From Promethearchaeota archaeon (lineage in GTDB: Archaea > Asgardarchaeota > Lokiarchaeia > Sigyniarchaeales > Promethearchaeaceae), in contig JAFGBS010000009.1 of assembly GCA_016933055.1 (NCBI GenBank), forward strand, positions 633,590 through 697,589: DNA of 64,000 nt, in the 5' to 3' direction. The notes under the pieces were generated by a model that was given only the letters and a program-made list of their open reading frames with translations, made no database searches and was not told the DNA's origin. Shown piece by piece: positions 25,575 through 34,939 of this stretch. Each line of letters starts with the position of its first letter. Within the stretch, counting starts at the first letter, position 1. The translations under genes and the position numbers were made by a program.

Positions 25575-26915
25575 TTATAATGAAATTTCGAACGGTTTTT
25601 TTTCGGATACGGGCTCTTTTTCAAAAACTTTGGGATATTTTCGTATATCACGGATGAGAAGTATCAACAGAACAACTCCGGTTAATGCAGCTACAATTCC
25701 CAGAGTCCAATATGAGTTAATCGAAAATTCCCCTATTGTCAACCCACCAATTTGAAGGATACCTGTAGAAATTAACGGAAATAATGTTTGTGCTATGGAT
25801 TGTGTCGTTGTCGCCCATCCGGAAACTTCTCCTTGGCGCGTTGCATCGACAGCCTTCATTGTATTCACGTTAATAATGGGTCGTGCAAAACTCATGTAGA
25901 TGGTGTAAAATGGGAGAAATATGCTGATCATCCACAATTTTTCCATAACAGGAAAATAGAGAAATGCGATAATTGCTACTCCTACTGCAAATAATATTAG
26001 ATATTTGATCCCAAACTTTCTTCGCAATGGTCTAAACACCACGATTGCAAAAAACACCATTAAAAGAATCATTCCTGCTGTTAACAGTCCAATTGTCATT
26101 GGACCTCCTCCATATCGCTCAGCAATTACCAATGGGGAACTCGAATTGAACATTACTATTATTGCGTTGAAAAAAAATGTCTGAAAAAGGCGTAAAACTA
26201 ACTCTTTAGTAAAAAACTTATTTCTTAAAGCTTGTGGGATTCGTTCTTTCGCTTGGTTAAGATCTTCTCGTCGTTTTGCTGGCATTGTCTCCTTTAGAAC
26301 TTTTAAAGTGATTAATATTGATGCTAAAGATAAACCTGCTGTAATTAAAGGGGGCAGTTTCCAATTGTACTCACCAGATATGCCCCCAATTAACGGTCCC
26401 GCCAATGCTCCTAACGAAACTCCTGCCATCACCTTAGCCATCTTATCAGGTCTTGTATAGGGGGTTGTAATATCAGATATAATTGCTCTAATAATCGGGA
26501 GCTGACCACCGAATACGCCATCTAATAATCGGGCTCCAATTACGATATAGATTCCATATGGTCCTTCTGCAAGAGCCAAAATGATAAAAGCTACGAATGT
26601 TCCGGCTTGAGATATAATAAGTATAGGTCTTCGACCGTATTTATCACTTAGTTTTCCCCATATCGGACCAAAAATCAAGGAGGTAAACGAGTTTGCACTG
26701 ATAATTATCCCAACCATGAATTTACTTGCTCCAAAGTAATCAGCGATGGTAGGTAAAAGTGGAAGAGTTAGCGTAAATCCCAAAACGTCCACAAGAATAG
26801 ATAAAAATAAGGCAAACATAAGAGACTTCTGATTAAGACCATAATTCTTTAAAACTTCATTCATTTCTTCGTCGGTCGTAATCTCGAGTTTGTGTTTGAA
26901 GTTTTCGTCTTCCAT
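25575..26915 (-). CDS. MFS efflux-type transporter
   Basis: This 446-residue protein has 12 transmembrane helices. The N-terminal half has the MFS loop GPIWGKLSDKYGRRPILI and a helix-5 pattern of drug:H+ antiporters (ARLLDGVFGGQLPIIRAIISD). About 35 charged cytoplasmic residues precede helix 1, and the C-terminal tail is acidic. ATG 26915 (MEDENFKHK) is preferred; a longer reading to 27011 adds a hydrophobic segment without start support. It is convergent with the membrane protein at 24730 and divergent from the epimerase. TetA-like export of small molecules is likely but the substrate is unknown. Confidence 0.83.
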   Translation of the reverse strand: MEDENFKHKLEITTDEEMNEVLKNYGLNQKSLMFALFLSILVDVLGFTLTLPLLPTIADYFGASKFMVGIIISANSFTSLIFGPIWGKLSDKYGRRPILIISQAGTFVAFIILALAEGPYGIYIVIGARLLDGVFGGQLPIIRAIISDITTPYTRPDKMAKVMAGVSLGALAGPLIGGISGEYNWKLPPLITAGLSLASILITLKVLKETMPAKRREDLNQAKERIPQALRNKFFTKELVLRLFQTFFFNAIIVMFNSSSPLVIAERYGGGPMTIGLLTAGMILLMVFFAIVVFRPLRRKFGIKYLILFAVGVAIIAFLYFPVMEKLWMISIFLPFYTIYMSFARPIINVNTMKAVDATRQGEVSGWATTTQSIAQTLFPLISTGILQIGGLTIGEFSINSYWTLGIVAALTGVVLLILLIRDIRKYPKVFEKEPVSEKKPFEISL

Positions 26916-27062
26916 TTTTTTTATTATTGACCCCACTATAACAAACTTACGGATTGTGAGGATCATGTTACAGATTATTTGACACAGGAGATCAATCAAC
27001 CAAACATACACGTGTATTATTAAAGGGATGACTCCTATGGTTATCTATCTTTCAAACAAAAA

Positions 27063-28028
27063 ATGGAAATGAGTAATATTATGGAATTGAAAGGTAGAAA
27101 TGTTCTAGTCACGGGTGCTGCTGGTTTTATTGGGAGTCATCTTGCAGATCGTTTACTTGCTGAAGGAGCAAGAGTCACGGGAATTGATAATTTATCAGAG
27201 GGTTCTTTAGAAAATCTTAAAAAATCACTTCAAGAAACCAATTTTAAATTTCATAAAGGAGATATTCGGGATAGAGAATTTCTGCACACAATTGTGGATA
27301 AGATTGATATCATTTTTCACCTTGCCGCATTCACCAGTGTTAGAAGATCCATATCCAATCCATTAGAGTGCAACGAAATTAATGTAACGGGGACGTTAAA
27401 TCTCTTAGAATTAGCTAGAAAATATGATGTCAATAAATTCATATATTCCTCAAGCGCTGCTGTATATGGTAATACACCTCAATTGCCTATTGATGAAGAT
27501 GTTCAACCAAAACCTTTATCCCCCTATGGCATATCTAAACTAACAGCGGAGCAATATGTTCTTATTTATAATGAACTGTATGATATTGAAACCACTGCAT
27601 TACGATATTTCAATGTATATGGTCCTAGGCAAAAATTATCAGAATATTCTGGAGTTATCACAATATTCTTAGAACGATTGAAAAATCACCAAGATCTGGT
27701 TATCTATGGGGATGGAAATCAGACTCGTGATTTCATCTATATAACAGATGTGGTAAATGCAAACCTGAAAGCTACTAAAACCAAAAGTCAGGGAAATATT
27801 TTTAATATTGCGACGGGAGACCGTATATCCATTCGAGAACTCGCAGAAATAATCGTAAAACAAAGTGGGAAATCCAATACGAAAATTATTCATGATCCCC
27901 CAAAACTGGGAGATATTATCCATAGTTATGCAAATATCGAAAAATCAAGACAAAAATTGGATTTTTCTGCACAAATATCCATCAATGAGGGATTGCGAAA
28001 GGTAATACAGTGGTATATGAAGAACTGA
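27063..28028 (+). CDS. NAD-dependent sugar-nucleotide epimerase (GalE/WbpP-like)
   Basis: This 321-residue extended short-chain dehydrogenase has the nucleotide loop VLVTGAAGFIGSHLAD, NAD-binding HLAAFTSV, catalytic Ser/Tyr/Lys in YSSSAAVYG and SPYGISKLTAE, RYFNVYGPRQ and the GDGNQTRDFIYITDVV motif. These fit UDP-glucose or UDP-N-acetylglucosamine 4-epimerases that feed N-glycan or surface polysaccharide synthesis. In-frame ATGs at 27063, 27069 and 27081 are possible starts; the last lies five codons before the fold. No glycosyltransferases are adjacent. Activity on UDP-sugars is family knowledge, not proven here. Confidence 0.88.
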   Translation: MEMSNIMELKGRNVLVTGAAGFIGSHLADRLLAEGARVTGIDNLSEGSLENLKKSLQETNFKFHKGDIRDREFLHTIVDKIDIIFHLAAFTSVRRSISNPLECNEINVTGTLNLLELARKYDVNKFIYSSSAAVYGNTPQLPIDEDVQPKPLSPYGISKLTAEQYVLIYNELYDIETTALRYFNVYGPRQKLSEYSGVITIFLERLKNHQDLVIYGDGNQTRDFIYITDVVNANLKATKTKSQGNIFNIATGDRISIRELAEIIVKQSGKSNTKIIHDPPKLGDIIHSYANIEKSRQKLDFSAQISINEGLRKVIQWYMKN

Positions 28029-28177
28029 CTTCTATGCTGTAATATCCAAAAATCTTTCTATGTAAGACATCGTACTTAAGTTCGCACTTCTGTCAATTTG
28101 CCAATCCTAATTCCTACCATATAATTGAACAAATGAGAAAGACAAATTTATATAAAAATATAGAGAAACAGGAAAAA

Positions 28178-29842
28178 TTAGCTCAATTGCTCGTATAACT
28201 GAATTAATCGGTCTTTTACGACTTCACTACGATACTCCGGAAGTATTATAGGAGCATATTTCTTGGGTTTAAGATTTAGTGCATCCAGTGCTTTCATTGT
28301 ATTATGCACATGATTCAGAGTTAACTTTCGAGGTATAGAATTTTTCCTATATTCTTTCGCTGCTGTAATACCCGCTCTTCGACCAAAAACGTTGATTTCT
28401 AAAAGAGAGTTACCCATTAACCGATTCTTACCATGCACTCCTCCTGAGACCTCCCCCGCAATAAGTAAACCCTTAATGCTTGAATAGCAGTTTGAATCAA
28501 GATCTACGCCACCATTCTGATAGTGGAGTGTGGGATACACCAGAATCGGGTCCATAGTTATATCAATGTCAAAACGCTTGAACATTCTGTACATTGCACT
28601 AAGATTTTGCTGAATAGTACCTTTCCCTTTAAGTTCTTCAATCAGGGGACTATCTAACCAAATTCCTCGCATTCCTGTGGGAGTCTCAATGTAGTTGTGG
28701 GTTGTTGTACAAATTTTTATTAAAGATGCTGCCTCTACATCTCGTGGTTCTAACGGATAGCAGATTTGTATTCCATCTTTTCCAAGAACTTGCCCCCCCA
28801 AACTCCTTACTTTTTCAGTAACCAGTAAACCTACAATCTGTTCAGGGTAAGCAGCACCTGTTGGGTGGAATTGGGTTGAATCAAGATCTCGGAGTTTTGC
28901 TCCCGCTCGATATGCCATTACCACGCCATCCATGGTTGCACCGTAGTGATTTGTCGTTGCAAAGCCTCCCACATGTAAACGACCAAATCCTCCTGTTGCC
29001 ATCACGACAACTCTCGCTCGAACAACAAAATACCTTTTGGTTTCTATATTATACAATATAGCCCCTGTAACTCTCCCCGAATCATCTGTAAGTAATTCTA
29101 TTGCAGGTGAGAATTCTAGATAAGGTATACCTTGATTAATGGCTTCATCTTTTAAGGTTCGGAATATTTCCATTCCGGTATAATCTTTCGCACAGTGCAT
29201 TCGATTTCGAGAAGTACCCCCTCCGGGAACTTCCACAAAATTCCCATCATCATCACAATCATAATTAACACCGAGTTCTTTGTGCCATTTAATTACTTTA
29301 GGAGCATCTCCAACAAGAGCTTTTACAAGTTCAGGTTTATTTTCGAAATGACCGCCACCAATTGCATCTAAATAATGAATGTAGGGATTGTCTTCTAGTC
29401 GATCTGCTGCTTGAATGCCACCTTGAGCCATTACACTGTTACAATCTCCGAATCGTAATTTTGTAACAAGTAGTATGTCTTTCTTAGGAACATCCGAATA
29501 TTTAGCCCATAAAACTGCGTTTGTTCCCGCTCCTCCTGCTCCAATAATCAATACTCCTACATCATAATCGATTTGATTTAGGTCTATATCGTTTGGGTTG
29601 ATAATTGGATAACTTTCCAAGACATCTGCTACTTCATTAGGCACATTGTCTCCCTTATTGGGACCCCATGAAATATTTCGTTTATATTTTGGATTATAAT
29701 CGGGATGAAATTGATCTAATACTATCTTTCGATCTTCCATGGTCAAATCAGCAATGATCTGATCTCGTCGCTTGTTTCGGGTTTTATTTACATTATCTAT
29801 ACTTCTACGCATCTCTTCCGTATAACCACCAATCAGCTTCAT
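28178..29842 (-). CDS. tfrA: Fumarate reductase/succinate dehydrogenase-type flavoprotein (TfrA-like)
   Basis: This roughly 554-residue FAD protein would catalyse fumarate/succinate interconversion. It shows the FAD loop LIIGAGGAGTNAV, AQGGIQAAD, STQFHPTG, the active-site HYQNGGVDLD, catalytic arginines near PLEPRDVEAASL, and GEVSGGVHGKNRLMGNSLLE. The His that carries covalent FAD in membrane SdhA/FrdA (SHT before AAQGG) is replaced (NSV), as in soluble enzymes, so FAD should be non-covalent. GGAGGAG precedes ATG 29842, one base after the iron-sulfur subunit stop. It is the last gene of the kor-hdr-mvh-tfr run; no membrane anchor gene is present, so the complex should be cytoplasmic. A related L-aspartate oxidase role is less likely given the partner subunit. 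Confidence 0.82.
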   Translation of the reverse strand: MKLIGGYTEEMRRSIDNVNKTRNKRRDQIIADLTMEDRKIVLDQFHPDYNPKYKRNISWGPNKGDNVPNEVADVLESYPIINPNDIDLNQIDYDVGVLIIGAGGAGTNAVLWAKYSDVPKKDILLVTKLRFGDCNSVMAQGGIQAADRLEDNPYIHYLDAIGGGHFENKPELVKALVGDAPKVIKWHKELGVNYDCDDDGNFVEVPGGGTSRNRMHCAKDYTGMEIFRTLKDEAINQGIPYLEFSPAIELLTDDSGRVTGAILYNIETKRYFVVRARVVVMATGGFGRLHVGGFATTNHYGATMDGVVMAYRAGAKLRDLDSTQFHPTGAAYPEQIVGLLVTEKVRSLGGQVLGKDGIQICYPLEPRDVEAASLIKICTTTHNYIETPTGMRGIWLDSPLIEELKGKGTIQQNLSAMYRMFKRFDIDITMDPILVYPTLHYQNGGVDLDSNCYSSIKGLLIAGEVSGGVHGKNRLMGNSLLEINVFGRRAGITAAKEYRKNSIPRKLTLNHVHNTMKALDALNLKPKKYAPIILPEYRSEVVKDRLIQLYEQLS

Positions 29843-29843
29843 T

Positions 29844-30578
29844 TTATTCGTCTCCTCCTCCTTTCTTCTGATCCATAAAATCACGTGTTGTATACCGTTC
29901 TTTCAGTTTTTTTTTATCTATAGTCATCAATTCTTGAAATCCCTCCTCATATTTCCCGTCTTCTAATTCTTTCACTCTGATTTCTAGATACTTCGGAGTA
30001 GGGATATTATATTTTCCATGCAATCGACGTGCGAGCATCGCTACATGGTATTGAGGGATTTCTGCTGGACATCTTATAGTACAAAGCCCACATTGCACGC
30101 AATCAAATGATTCTTCCGCGGCCTTTGCTAATTTTCCATGCAAACAGTCTTGGATATAATTCATAACATTGATTTCTTGAGGACAAACACGCGTACATGC
30201 ATTGCATGATAAGCAGCGTGCCACTTCTGGGTAGTATCGAAGTATAGAGTTTGCAGAAGGGCGGAGATCGTCAATTTTATATTTTGGCTTAGGTGCAGGA
30301 ACGAATGGTAATTGAGTTAAAACCATTCCATCCTCTACGGGTGTTTGACAAGCGAGTGCTGCATATATTCTGAAGTCGCCAGCCTTTCTATAAACGGTTG
30401 AGCAAGCCCCACAGAAACCTGCTCTACAACCCGCTCCACGAGTGATTTTAAACCCCGCATATTCCATTGCTTTCATAATGGTAAGGCCAGTAGGAACGTC
30501 ATATCTGCTACCCATTATATATATCCGAACTTTTTCTGGTTCAGCTGACTGCTTTGTTTCTGATTTCGTTTTTGACAT
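29844..30578 (-). CDS. tfrB: Fumarate reductase-type iron-sulfur subunit (TfrB N-terminal part)
   Basis: This 244-residue electron-transfer subunit has an N-terminal [2Fe-2S] ferredoxin domain (GCRAGFCGACSTV and ALACQ) and two [4Fe-4S] motifs (CLSCNACTRVCP and CVQCGLCTIRCP). This matches SdhB/FrdB and the N-terminal half of methanogen thiol:fumarate reductase TfrB. Unlike TfrB it lacks the C-terminal cysteine-rich CCG domain; that part is the separate HdrB gene immediately upstream. The cluster path probably links HdrB/HdrC to the flavoprotein. The start is ATG 30578, ten bases after the hdrB stop. Confidence 0.86.
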   Translation of the reverse strand: MSKTKSETKQSAEPEKVRIYIMGSRYDVPTGLTIMKAMEYAGFKITRGAGCRAGFCGACSTVYRKAGDFRIYAALACQTPVEDGMVLTQLPFVPAPKPKYKIDDLRPSANSILRYYPEVARCLSCNACTRVCPQEINVMNYIQDCLHGKLAKAAEESFDCVQCGLCTIRCPAEIPQYHVAMLARRLHGKYNIPTPKYLEIRVKELEDGKYEEGFQELMTIDKKKLKERYTTRDFMDQKKGGGDE

Positions 30579-30588
30579 ATTAATCCTT

Positions 30589-31521
30589 TTATTTTGACTT
30601 CTTTCGACCTATTAATCCTAATTCCTTCAAAAAAGGCTTTGGATTTACAAGGTGTTCTTCAAAATGATATAATTTCATTGGTTTAATACCCAAGGCAAGA
30701 GCCATGAGTTGTGTAAAATAAAATATCGGAAGACTATTCTTCATTTTTCCGTTTTTAATTAATTCTATTTGTTCATGTTCTAAATTATATCTGCACAAGG
30801 GACATGCAACAATAATAGAATTTGCATTGCGTTTTTTTGCAGCATCAATGAGTGTATGCACTTGGATATTCACCAGATCTTCCTCTCCGACTATATGGTA
30901 ACTCCCACAACAGAATTTGAAAAAAGGCCAATCAATTACTTCTGCTCCTAATGCCTGTACGATACTTTCCATAACTGTGGGGGCTTCTTGATCATCAATC
31001 TTAGCAATTTCTGGATGTAACAGCATACATCCGTAATAAGAAGCGATACGCATACCTTTTAAAGGCTTTTCCACAGATTCCATGATCGTTTCATACCCAA
31101 TATCATCCCGTAAAATTTCTAGGAAATGTTTTACTTCCATATCACCTTTGTATTCTAAATTATCATATTCTAATTGCCAATTGATGGGTTCTAATTTATC
31201 TGTATCTTCCTTAACTTCAGCGTTAACAATTTTTAACGTTGAATTACACATCGAACATAGGGTAACTACTTGCTTATGTATTACCTCTTTAGAAGAATTC
31301 TCGAGGTTTTTTACATGTTCCGCTGCTCTTGCCAAATTCCGAACGGGTGCAATTCTTTTCATTAGATTATCTGTAGTCTGTGTATGTATAGTGCCACAGC
31401 AATTCCATTCAGGCATTTCCACCAATTCAGCATTGAGCTTCTTGGATACTGCAATCGCCGTTTCTTCGAAACCTACTGAATTTGTTTTTAGATTACATCC
31501 GGGAAAATAGGAATATTTCAT
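30589..31521 (-). CDS. hdrB: Heterodisulfide reductase subunit B (two CCG domains)
   Basis: This 310-residue protein has two complete cysteine-rich CCG motifs. The first is FPGC near residue 9, WNCCGT and CSMCNS; the second is YYGCM, KFCCGS and ACPLCRY. In methanogens these bind the two non-cubane [4Fe-4S] clusters that cleave the CoM-S-S-CoB disulfide. This organism shows no methanogenesis genes here, so the acceptor may be another disulfide, or the subunit may only pass electrons to the adjacent fumarate reductase. It lies between hdrC (17 bases) and tfrB. Confidence 0.9.
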   Translation of the reverse strand: MKYSYFPGCNLKTNSVGFEETAIAVSKKLNAELVEMPEWNCCGTIHTQTTDNLMKRIAPVRNLARAAEHVKNLENSSKEVIHKQVVTLCSMCNSTLKIVNAEVKEDTDKLEPINWQLEYDNLEYKGDMEVKHFLEILRDDIGYETIMESVEKPLKGMRIASYYGCMLLHPEIAKIDDQEAPTVMESIVQALGAEVIDWPFFKFCCGSYHIVGEEDLVNIQVHTLIDAAKKRNANSIIVACPLCRYNLEHEQIELIKNGKMKNSLPIFYFTQLMALALGIKPMKLYHFEEHLVNPKPFLKELGLIGRKKSK

Positions 31522-31538
31522 AATTGGATCCTTTCCGT

Positions 31539-31952
31539 TTATAATTCGGATTTCTTTCGGTAACTACCTACTAAAGCTATATTAGGTAGATTCTTTTTCA
31601 TTTCATCCGTTAATTCTATGCGTTTTAATCTTTCTGGCTCATTTCGTAATGTATATTCTCTCACGGCTTCCATTACAGCAGCAATGTCAACCTCTCTCGG
31701 ACACCTTACAGTACATGTTAAACACGAACTACATACCCACGGAGAATTTGCACTCAATACCTTTTCTTTTTGACCAGTTTTTATATAGCTAATCACTTGA
31801 TTTACGGTAAGATCCATTTTGTATACAAATGCACATCCAGAACTGCATTTGCCGCAATCATAACAAAGATACACATTTGATCCAGATATCTCTTCTATAG
31901 TATCGATGAATTTCAAAGCTTCCTTATCCATCTTGATATACTCAAAGGGCAT
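31539..31952 (-). CDS. hdrC: Heterodisulfide reductase subunit C
   Basis: This 137-residue ferredoxin-like subunit has two [4Fe-4S] motifs, CYDCGKCSSGC and CSSCLTCTVRCP, in the arrangement of HdrC. There the clusters wire HdrA to HdrB. The N-terminus (MPFEYIKMDKEAL) overlaps the end of the hydrogenase protease gene by 11 bases. No transmembrane segment is present, so this is the soluble HdrABC type rather than HdrDE. Confidence 0.9.
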   Translation of the reverse strand: MPFEYIKMDKEALKFIDTIEEISGSNVYLCYDCGKCSSGCAFVYKMDLTVNQVISYIKTGQKEKVLSANSPWVCSSCLTCTVRCPREVDIAAVMEAVREYTLRNEPERLKRIELTDEMKKNLPNIALVGSYRKKSEL

Positions 31953-32445
31953 TAAATAATACCTCTCTTTTGTTTAATATCTTCCTAATCTGATTATATA
32001 CAGTTTTCTGTATTGATTTTAATTGATTTCGAATTTCAGGACTCAATGTGTCACTGAACTCCTGCACATATTGTATTTCTATCCCAATTATCGTAATTTT
32101 TTCTTTAGGGGGTATATTTTTAAATGTCTGATAACCCCATTCAAGTGCGGTAAAAAAATCCATGTTATGAAAATCTGATACATGGTGCGCACTTAAAAAT
32201 TGGTCTGGGTGTAAAACTCTCACGGTTCCGGGGCGATTTTTTTCCGTAATTATTGAATCTATAATTATTACTTGATCATAGCTTTGAAATAATTCCACTA
32301 AACCGATTCCTGACAGGGATACATCTGGTTGGATTTTCACATTAGGAGAAAAGAGATTAGTTTGTTGTAACCATTCTACTATTTTGATGCCAATAGCATC
32401 GTCTCCCACTATTGGATTTCCCAAACCGATGATCAGAGTTTTCAT
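31942..32445 (-). CDS. [NiFe]-hydrogenase maturation protease
   Basis: This 167-residue endopeptidase of the HycI/HyaD family cuts the C-terminal tail of the hydrogenase large subunit after nickel insertion. Family marks are LIIGLGNPIVGDDAIGIKIVEWL with the nickel-sensing Asp, the second acidic motif IIDSI and the His in SAHHVSDFH. It lies directly after mvhA (one base apart), whose product keeps a cleavable tail, so the substrate is clear from context. Confidence 0.9.
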   Translation of the reverse strand: MKTLIIGLGNPIVGDDAIGIKIVEWLQQTNLFSPNVKIQPDVSLSGIGLVELFQSYDQVIIIDSIITEKNRPGTVRVLHPDQFLSAHHVSDFHNMDFFTALEWGYQTFKNIPPKEKITIIGIEIQYVQEFSDTLSPEIRNQLKSIQKTVYNQIRKILNKREVLFNAL

Positions 32446-32446
32446 A

Positions 32447-33934
32447 TTAATTCAATCGCTTTAATTCTCGTATTTTGTTTTTATTTTCGTCATAGATTTC
32501 GACGACCATTGGCATATGCCCATACATTGCGTGAGTTGCGCAAGCTAAACAAGGATCGTACGCTCTAAATGCCATCTCGATTTTATTTAAATCATCCTCA
32601 TTATATTGGCCAGCATGAACCATTGCCTCCGCTGCTTGTTTCACGCTGATACAAATGGGACCATTATTATTCGTGGTAGCTACGATGATATTTGCTTTGA
32701 TGACTTTTCCCTCATCATCAGTTTTATAATGATGATACAGCGTTCCTCGAGGGGCTTCTATCACACCTACACCCTCACCTGTTATATTTTTCTTTTCCAC
32801 GGGGATTCGATAATCATTGGAATAAATATCCTTGTCTTCTGCGAGTTCAACCATCCTCTCACCGCAATGCAAAATCTCAATTAAACGAGCCCAGTTAAAC
32901 CCTAAGGTGTGGTGGGCAGGTTTTCCACCAAATACCTCATACATGTGTTGCATAGCTTCATTTGCAAGTGGAGTTTTAATATTATCAACAACATTAAGGC
33001 GTGCAAGTGAGTTCACTCTATATATTCCGCTGTCGGGACCATATACCAACCCTTTCCATCCTATTTTTTTCAAGAAGGGGAATTTTAAATAAGTCCATGG
33101 TTCTACATGCTCTGCTATGTAATCAAGGTAGTCTTTCGCTTCGAACTTGAATTTTTCCTTTCCATTACTATCCACAACTCTTACTATATTGCTATGGTAA
33201 AAATCTAATGCATTATCATCGTCAACGACCGACATATAGTAGGAATCCATTTTGTATGCGTCAGAATTGATGAGATTCATCATCTTCTTGTTTTTTCGAA
33301 CCTCTTGTTCCCATACTTCTAATCCTAATTGTCCAAATTCAACAATATATTTCCCCCATTTCCATAGTTTTTCTGCATCCTCCTTAGTAATACCTTTACT
33401 AATTCCCCCTGGTAATGCGGTTACGGGATGGGTCGCTTTTGCTCCGGTCATTGCTTGTGCTTCTTGGGCATAGGCACGCGCTCGTATTGCTTTTTTAGCA
33501 ACTTCGGGAAATTGATGTGCAATCCCTAATATATTATGAGTTCCTGGTTTGGATTTTTCACCTAAAATAAGATCTGGAAGAGCGAATGCATAATAGTGAA
33601 GGATATGACTATGTACTACATGTGCCAAAGCCATAATTTCTCGTAACATTTTTCCCGTTTTAGGAGGTTCAACATTATATATCTGATCGGCAGCTTTTGC
33701 AGGAGCCAAATGATGGGGGGTTGGACATACGCCACAAATACGGGGAGTTATCCTTAATACTTCTTCTATGGGCCTACCTTGCAAGAACCGTTCAAAGCCA
33801 CGTAATTCTACTACTTGATAATATGCATTCTCAACTCTACCTGCATTATTCAATAAAATCGTAATTTTCGCCAATCCTTCTAAGCGAGTAACAGGGTGTA
33901 TTGTGACAATATTTTTGGTTTTCTTCTTATCCAT
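32447..33934 (-). CDS. mvhA: [NiFe]-hydrogenase large subunit, MvhA type (group 3c)
   Basis: This 495-residue catalytic subunit oxidises H2 at a Ni-Fe centre. The proximal motif RICGVCPTPHHLAPA and the distal DPCLACATH provide the four nickel cysteines. About 25 residues follow the final His (from AMYGHMP), to be removed by the adjacent protease. The sequence LRGFERFLQGRPIEEVLRITPRICGVC is typical of F420-non-reducing Mvh enzymes that work with HdrABC. It abuts mvhG (TAA then ATG). The enzyme is cytoplasmic; no signal peptide or membrane subunit is present. Confidence 0.93.
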   Translation of the reverse strand: MDKKKTKNIVTIHPVTRLEGLAKITILLNNAGRVENAYYQVVELRGFERFLQGRPIEEVLRITPRICGVCPTPHHLAPAKAADQIYNVEPPKTGKMLREIMALAHVVHSHILHYYAFALPDLILGEKSKPGTHNILGIAHQFPEVAKKAIRARAYAQEAQAMTGAKATHPVTALPGGISKGITKEDAEKLWKWGKYIVEFGQLGLEVWEQEVRKNKKMMNLINSDAYKMDSYYMSVVDDDNALDFYHSNIVRVVDSNGKEKFKFEAKDYLDYIAEHVEPWTYLKFPFLKKIGWKGLVYGPDSGIYRVNSLARLNVVDNIKTPLANEAMQHMYEVFGGKPAHHTLGFNWARLIEILHCGERMVELAEDKDIYSNDYRIPVEKKNITGEGVGVIEAPRGTLYHHYKTDDEGKVIKANIIVATTNNNGPICISVKQAAEAMVHAGQYNEDDLNKIEMAFRAYDPCLACATHAMYGHMPMVVEIYDENKNKIRELKRLN

Positions 33935-34939
33935 TTATTTATCCTCCTTGTCAGAATGCAATTTTGAAATTAGAGAACTTCCATAAGTAAACCGATAAAA
34001 CGTTCCTAATGGATCAGGAATACGTTGCACAATTTTCTCCAGTTGTTCTTCGGTCATTCCTTCTTCCGTATCCACTTCGAGCAAAGAAGTTAATGCTGAA
34101 ATCATTTTTAATCCATGGTCTTTAACTTTAACTGTCGGTCCCATGCACCCACGACATCCTACATTCATTTTTGTGCATAACGCTCCGCATCCTGAGCGAG
34201 TGGCTGGACCCATACATATAATTCCTTGAGGAATCAAACATTTATCTGGATCGATTTTTTTGGTTTCTTGAGGTGAGAAAAATGCATGATAAGAAATTTG
34301 CTCGGGTTTTTCTCGACCGCATTCCTCACATAAAGTTCCCTCTCCAGCAATTACAGTTCCTTTGGGTGGTAATGTTCCTGTTTCCGAAAATTTCTTTAAT
34401 ACATCAACCACCTTCTCAATTAATGGTACCATTGGGGGGCATCCTGGAACATAATAATCGACATCTATCACAGAGTTCAATGCACCAGCATCTTTGAGCA
34501 TTTTAGGTAAAGTTAATTCATCCCCGCTCTTCAATTCTATTATCTCAAGAGGCACGGTTCCTTGTGGATTGTCCATGGATGGAACTTGTTCATACACTAA
34601 GTCAAATAATGATTGATCATATGGTAAATTATCTAAACTTGGAATACCACCAAAATTAGCGCATGCGCCGAATGCTACAACAACCTTAGCTTTCTTTCGG
34701 AGAATTTCAGCCATTTCTAGGTCTTCTGATGTTCGTATAGCTCCATGATAAATGCCAATATCCACTTCTCCATCCTCCAAAGCAAGCAAGTCGTCAATTT
34801 TGAAATCCATTGCTGTGGGCCAAAATACAAACTCGCATAAATCGTCAACTTCGAATATTTTCTCGTTCAAATCAAGGATTGCAACGTCGCAACCTGCACA
34901 TGTCGCTCCTAAAACAATTGCAGTCTTCAATTTCGCCAT
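33935..34939 (-). CDS. mvhG: [NiFe]-hydrogenase small subunit, MvhG type
   Basis: This 334-residue iron-sulfur subunit relays electrons from the Ni-Fe site. The proximal-cluster motif is ATCAGCDVAILD, followed by FGACANFGG, DYYVPGCPP, and a C-terminal cysteine set (CEECGREKP, CLIPQGIICMGPATRSGCG, CGALCTKMNVGCRGCMGP) for the medial and distal clusters. There is no Tat signal, consistent with a cytoplasmic group 3 enzyme. Its ATG overlaps the mvhD stop (TAATG). Confidence 0.92.
   Translation of the reverse strand: MAKLKTAIVLGATCAGCDVAILDLNEKIFEVDDLCEFVFWPTAMDFKIDDLLALEDGEVDIGIYHGAIRTSEDLEMAEILRKKAKVVVAFGACANFGGIPSLDNLPYDQSLFDLVYEQVPSMDNPQGTVPLEIIELKSGDELTLPKMLKDAGALNSVIDVDYYVPGCPPMVPLIEKVVDVLKKFSETGTLPPKGTVIAGEGTLCEECGREKPEQISYHAFFSPQETKKIDPDKCLIPQGIICMGPATRSGCGALCTKMNVGCRGCMGPTVKVKDHGLKMISALTSLLEVDTEEGMTEEQLEKIVQRIPDPLGTFYRFTYGSSLISKLHSDKEDK

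Noticed and set aside
31082..31510. 142-codon plus-strand frame within hdrB
   Set aside because: Antisense to a gene with fully conserved CCG motifs; a mirror frame only.
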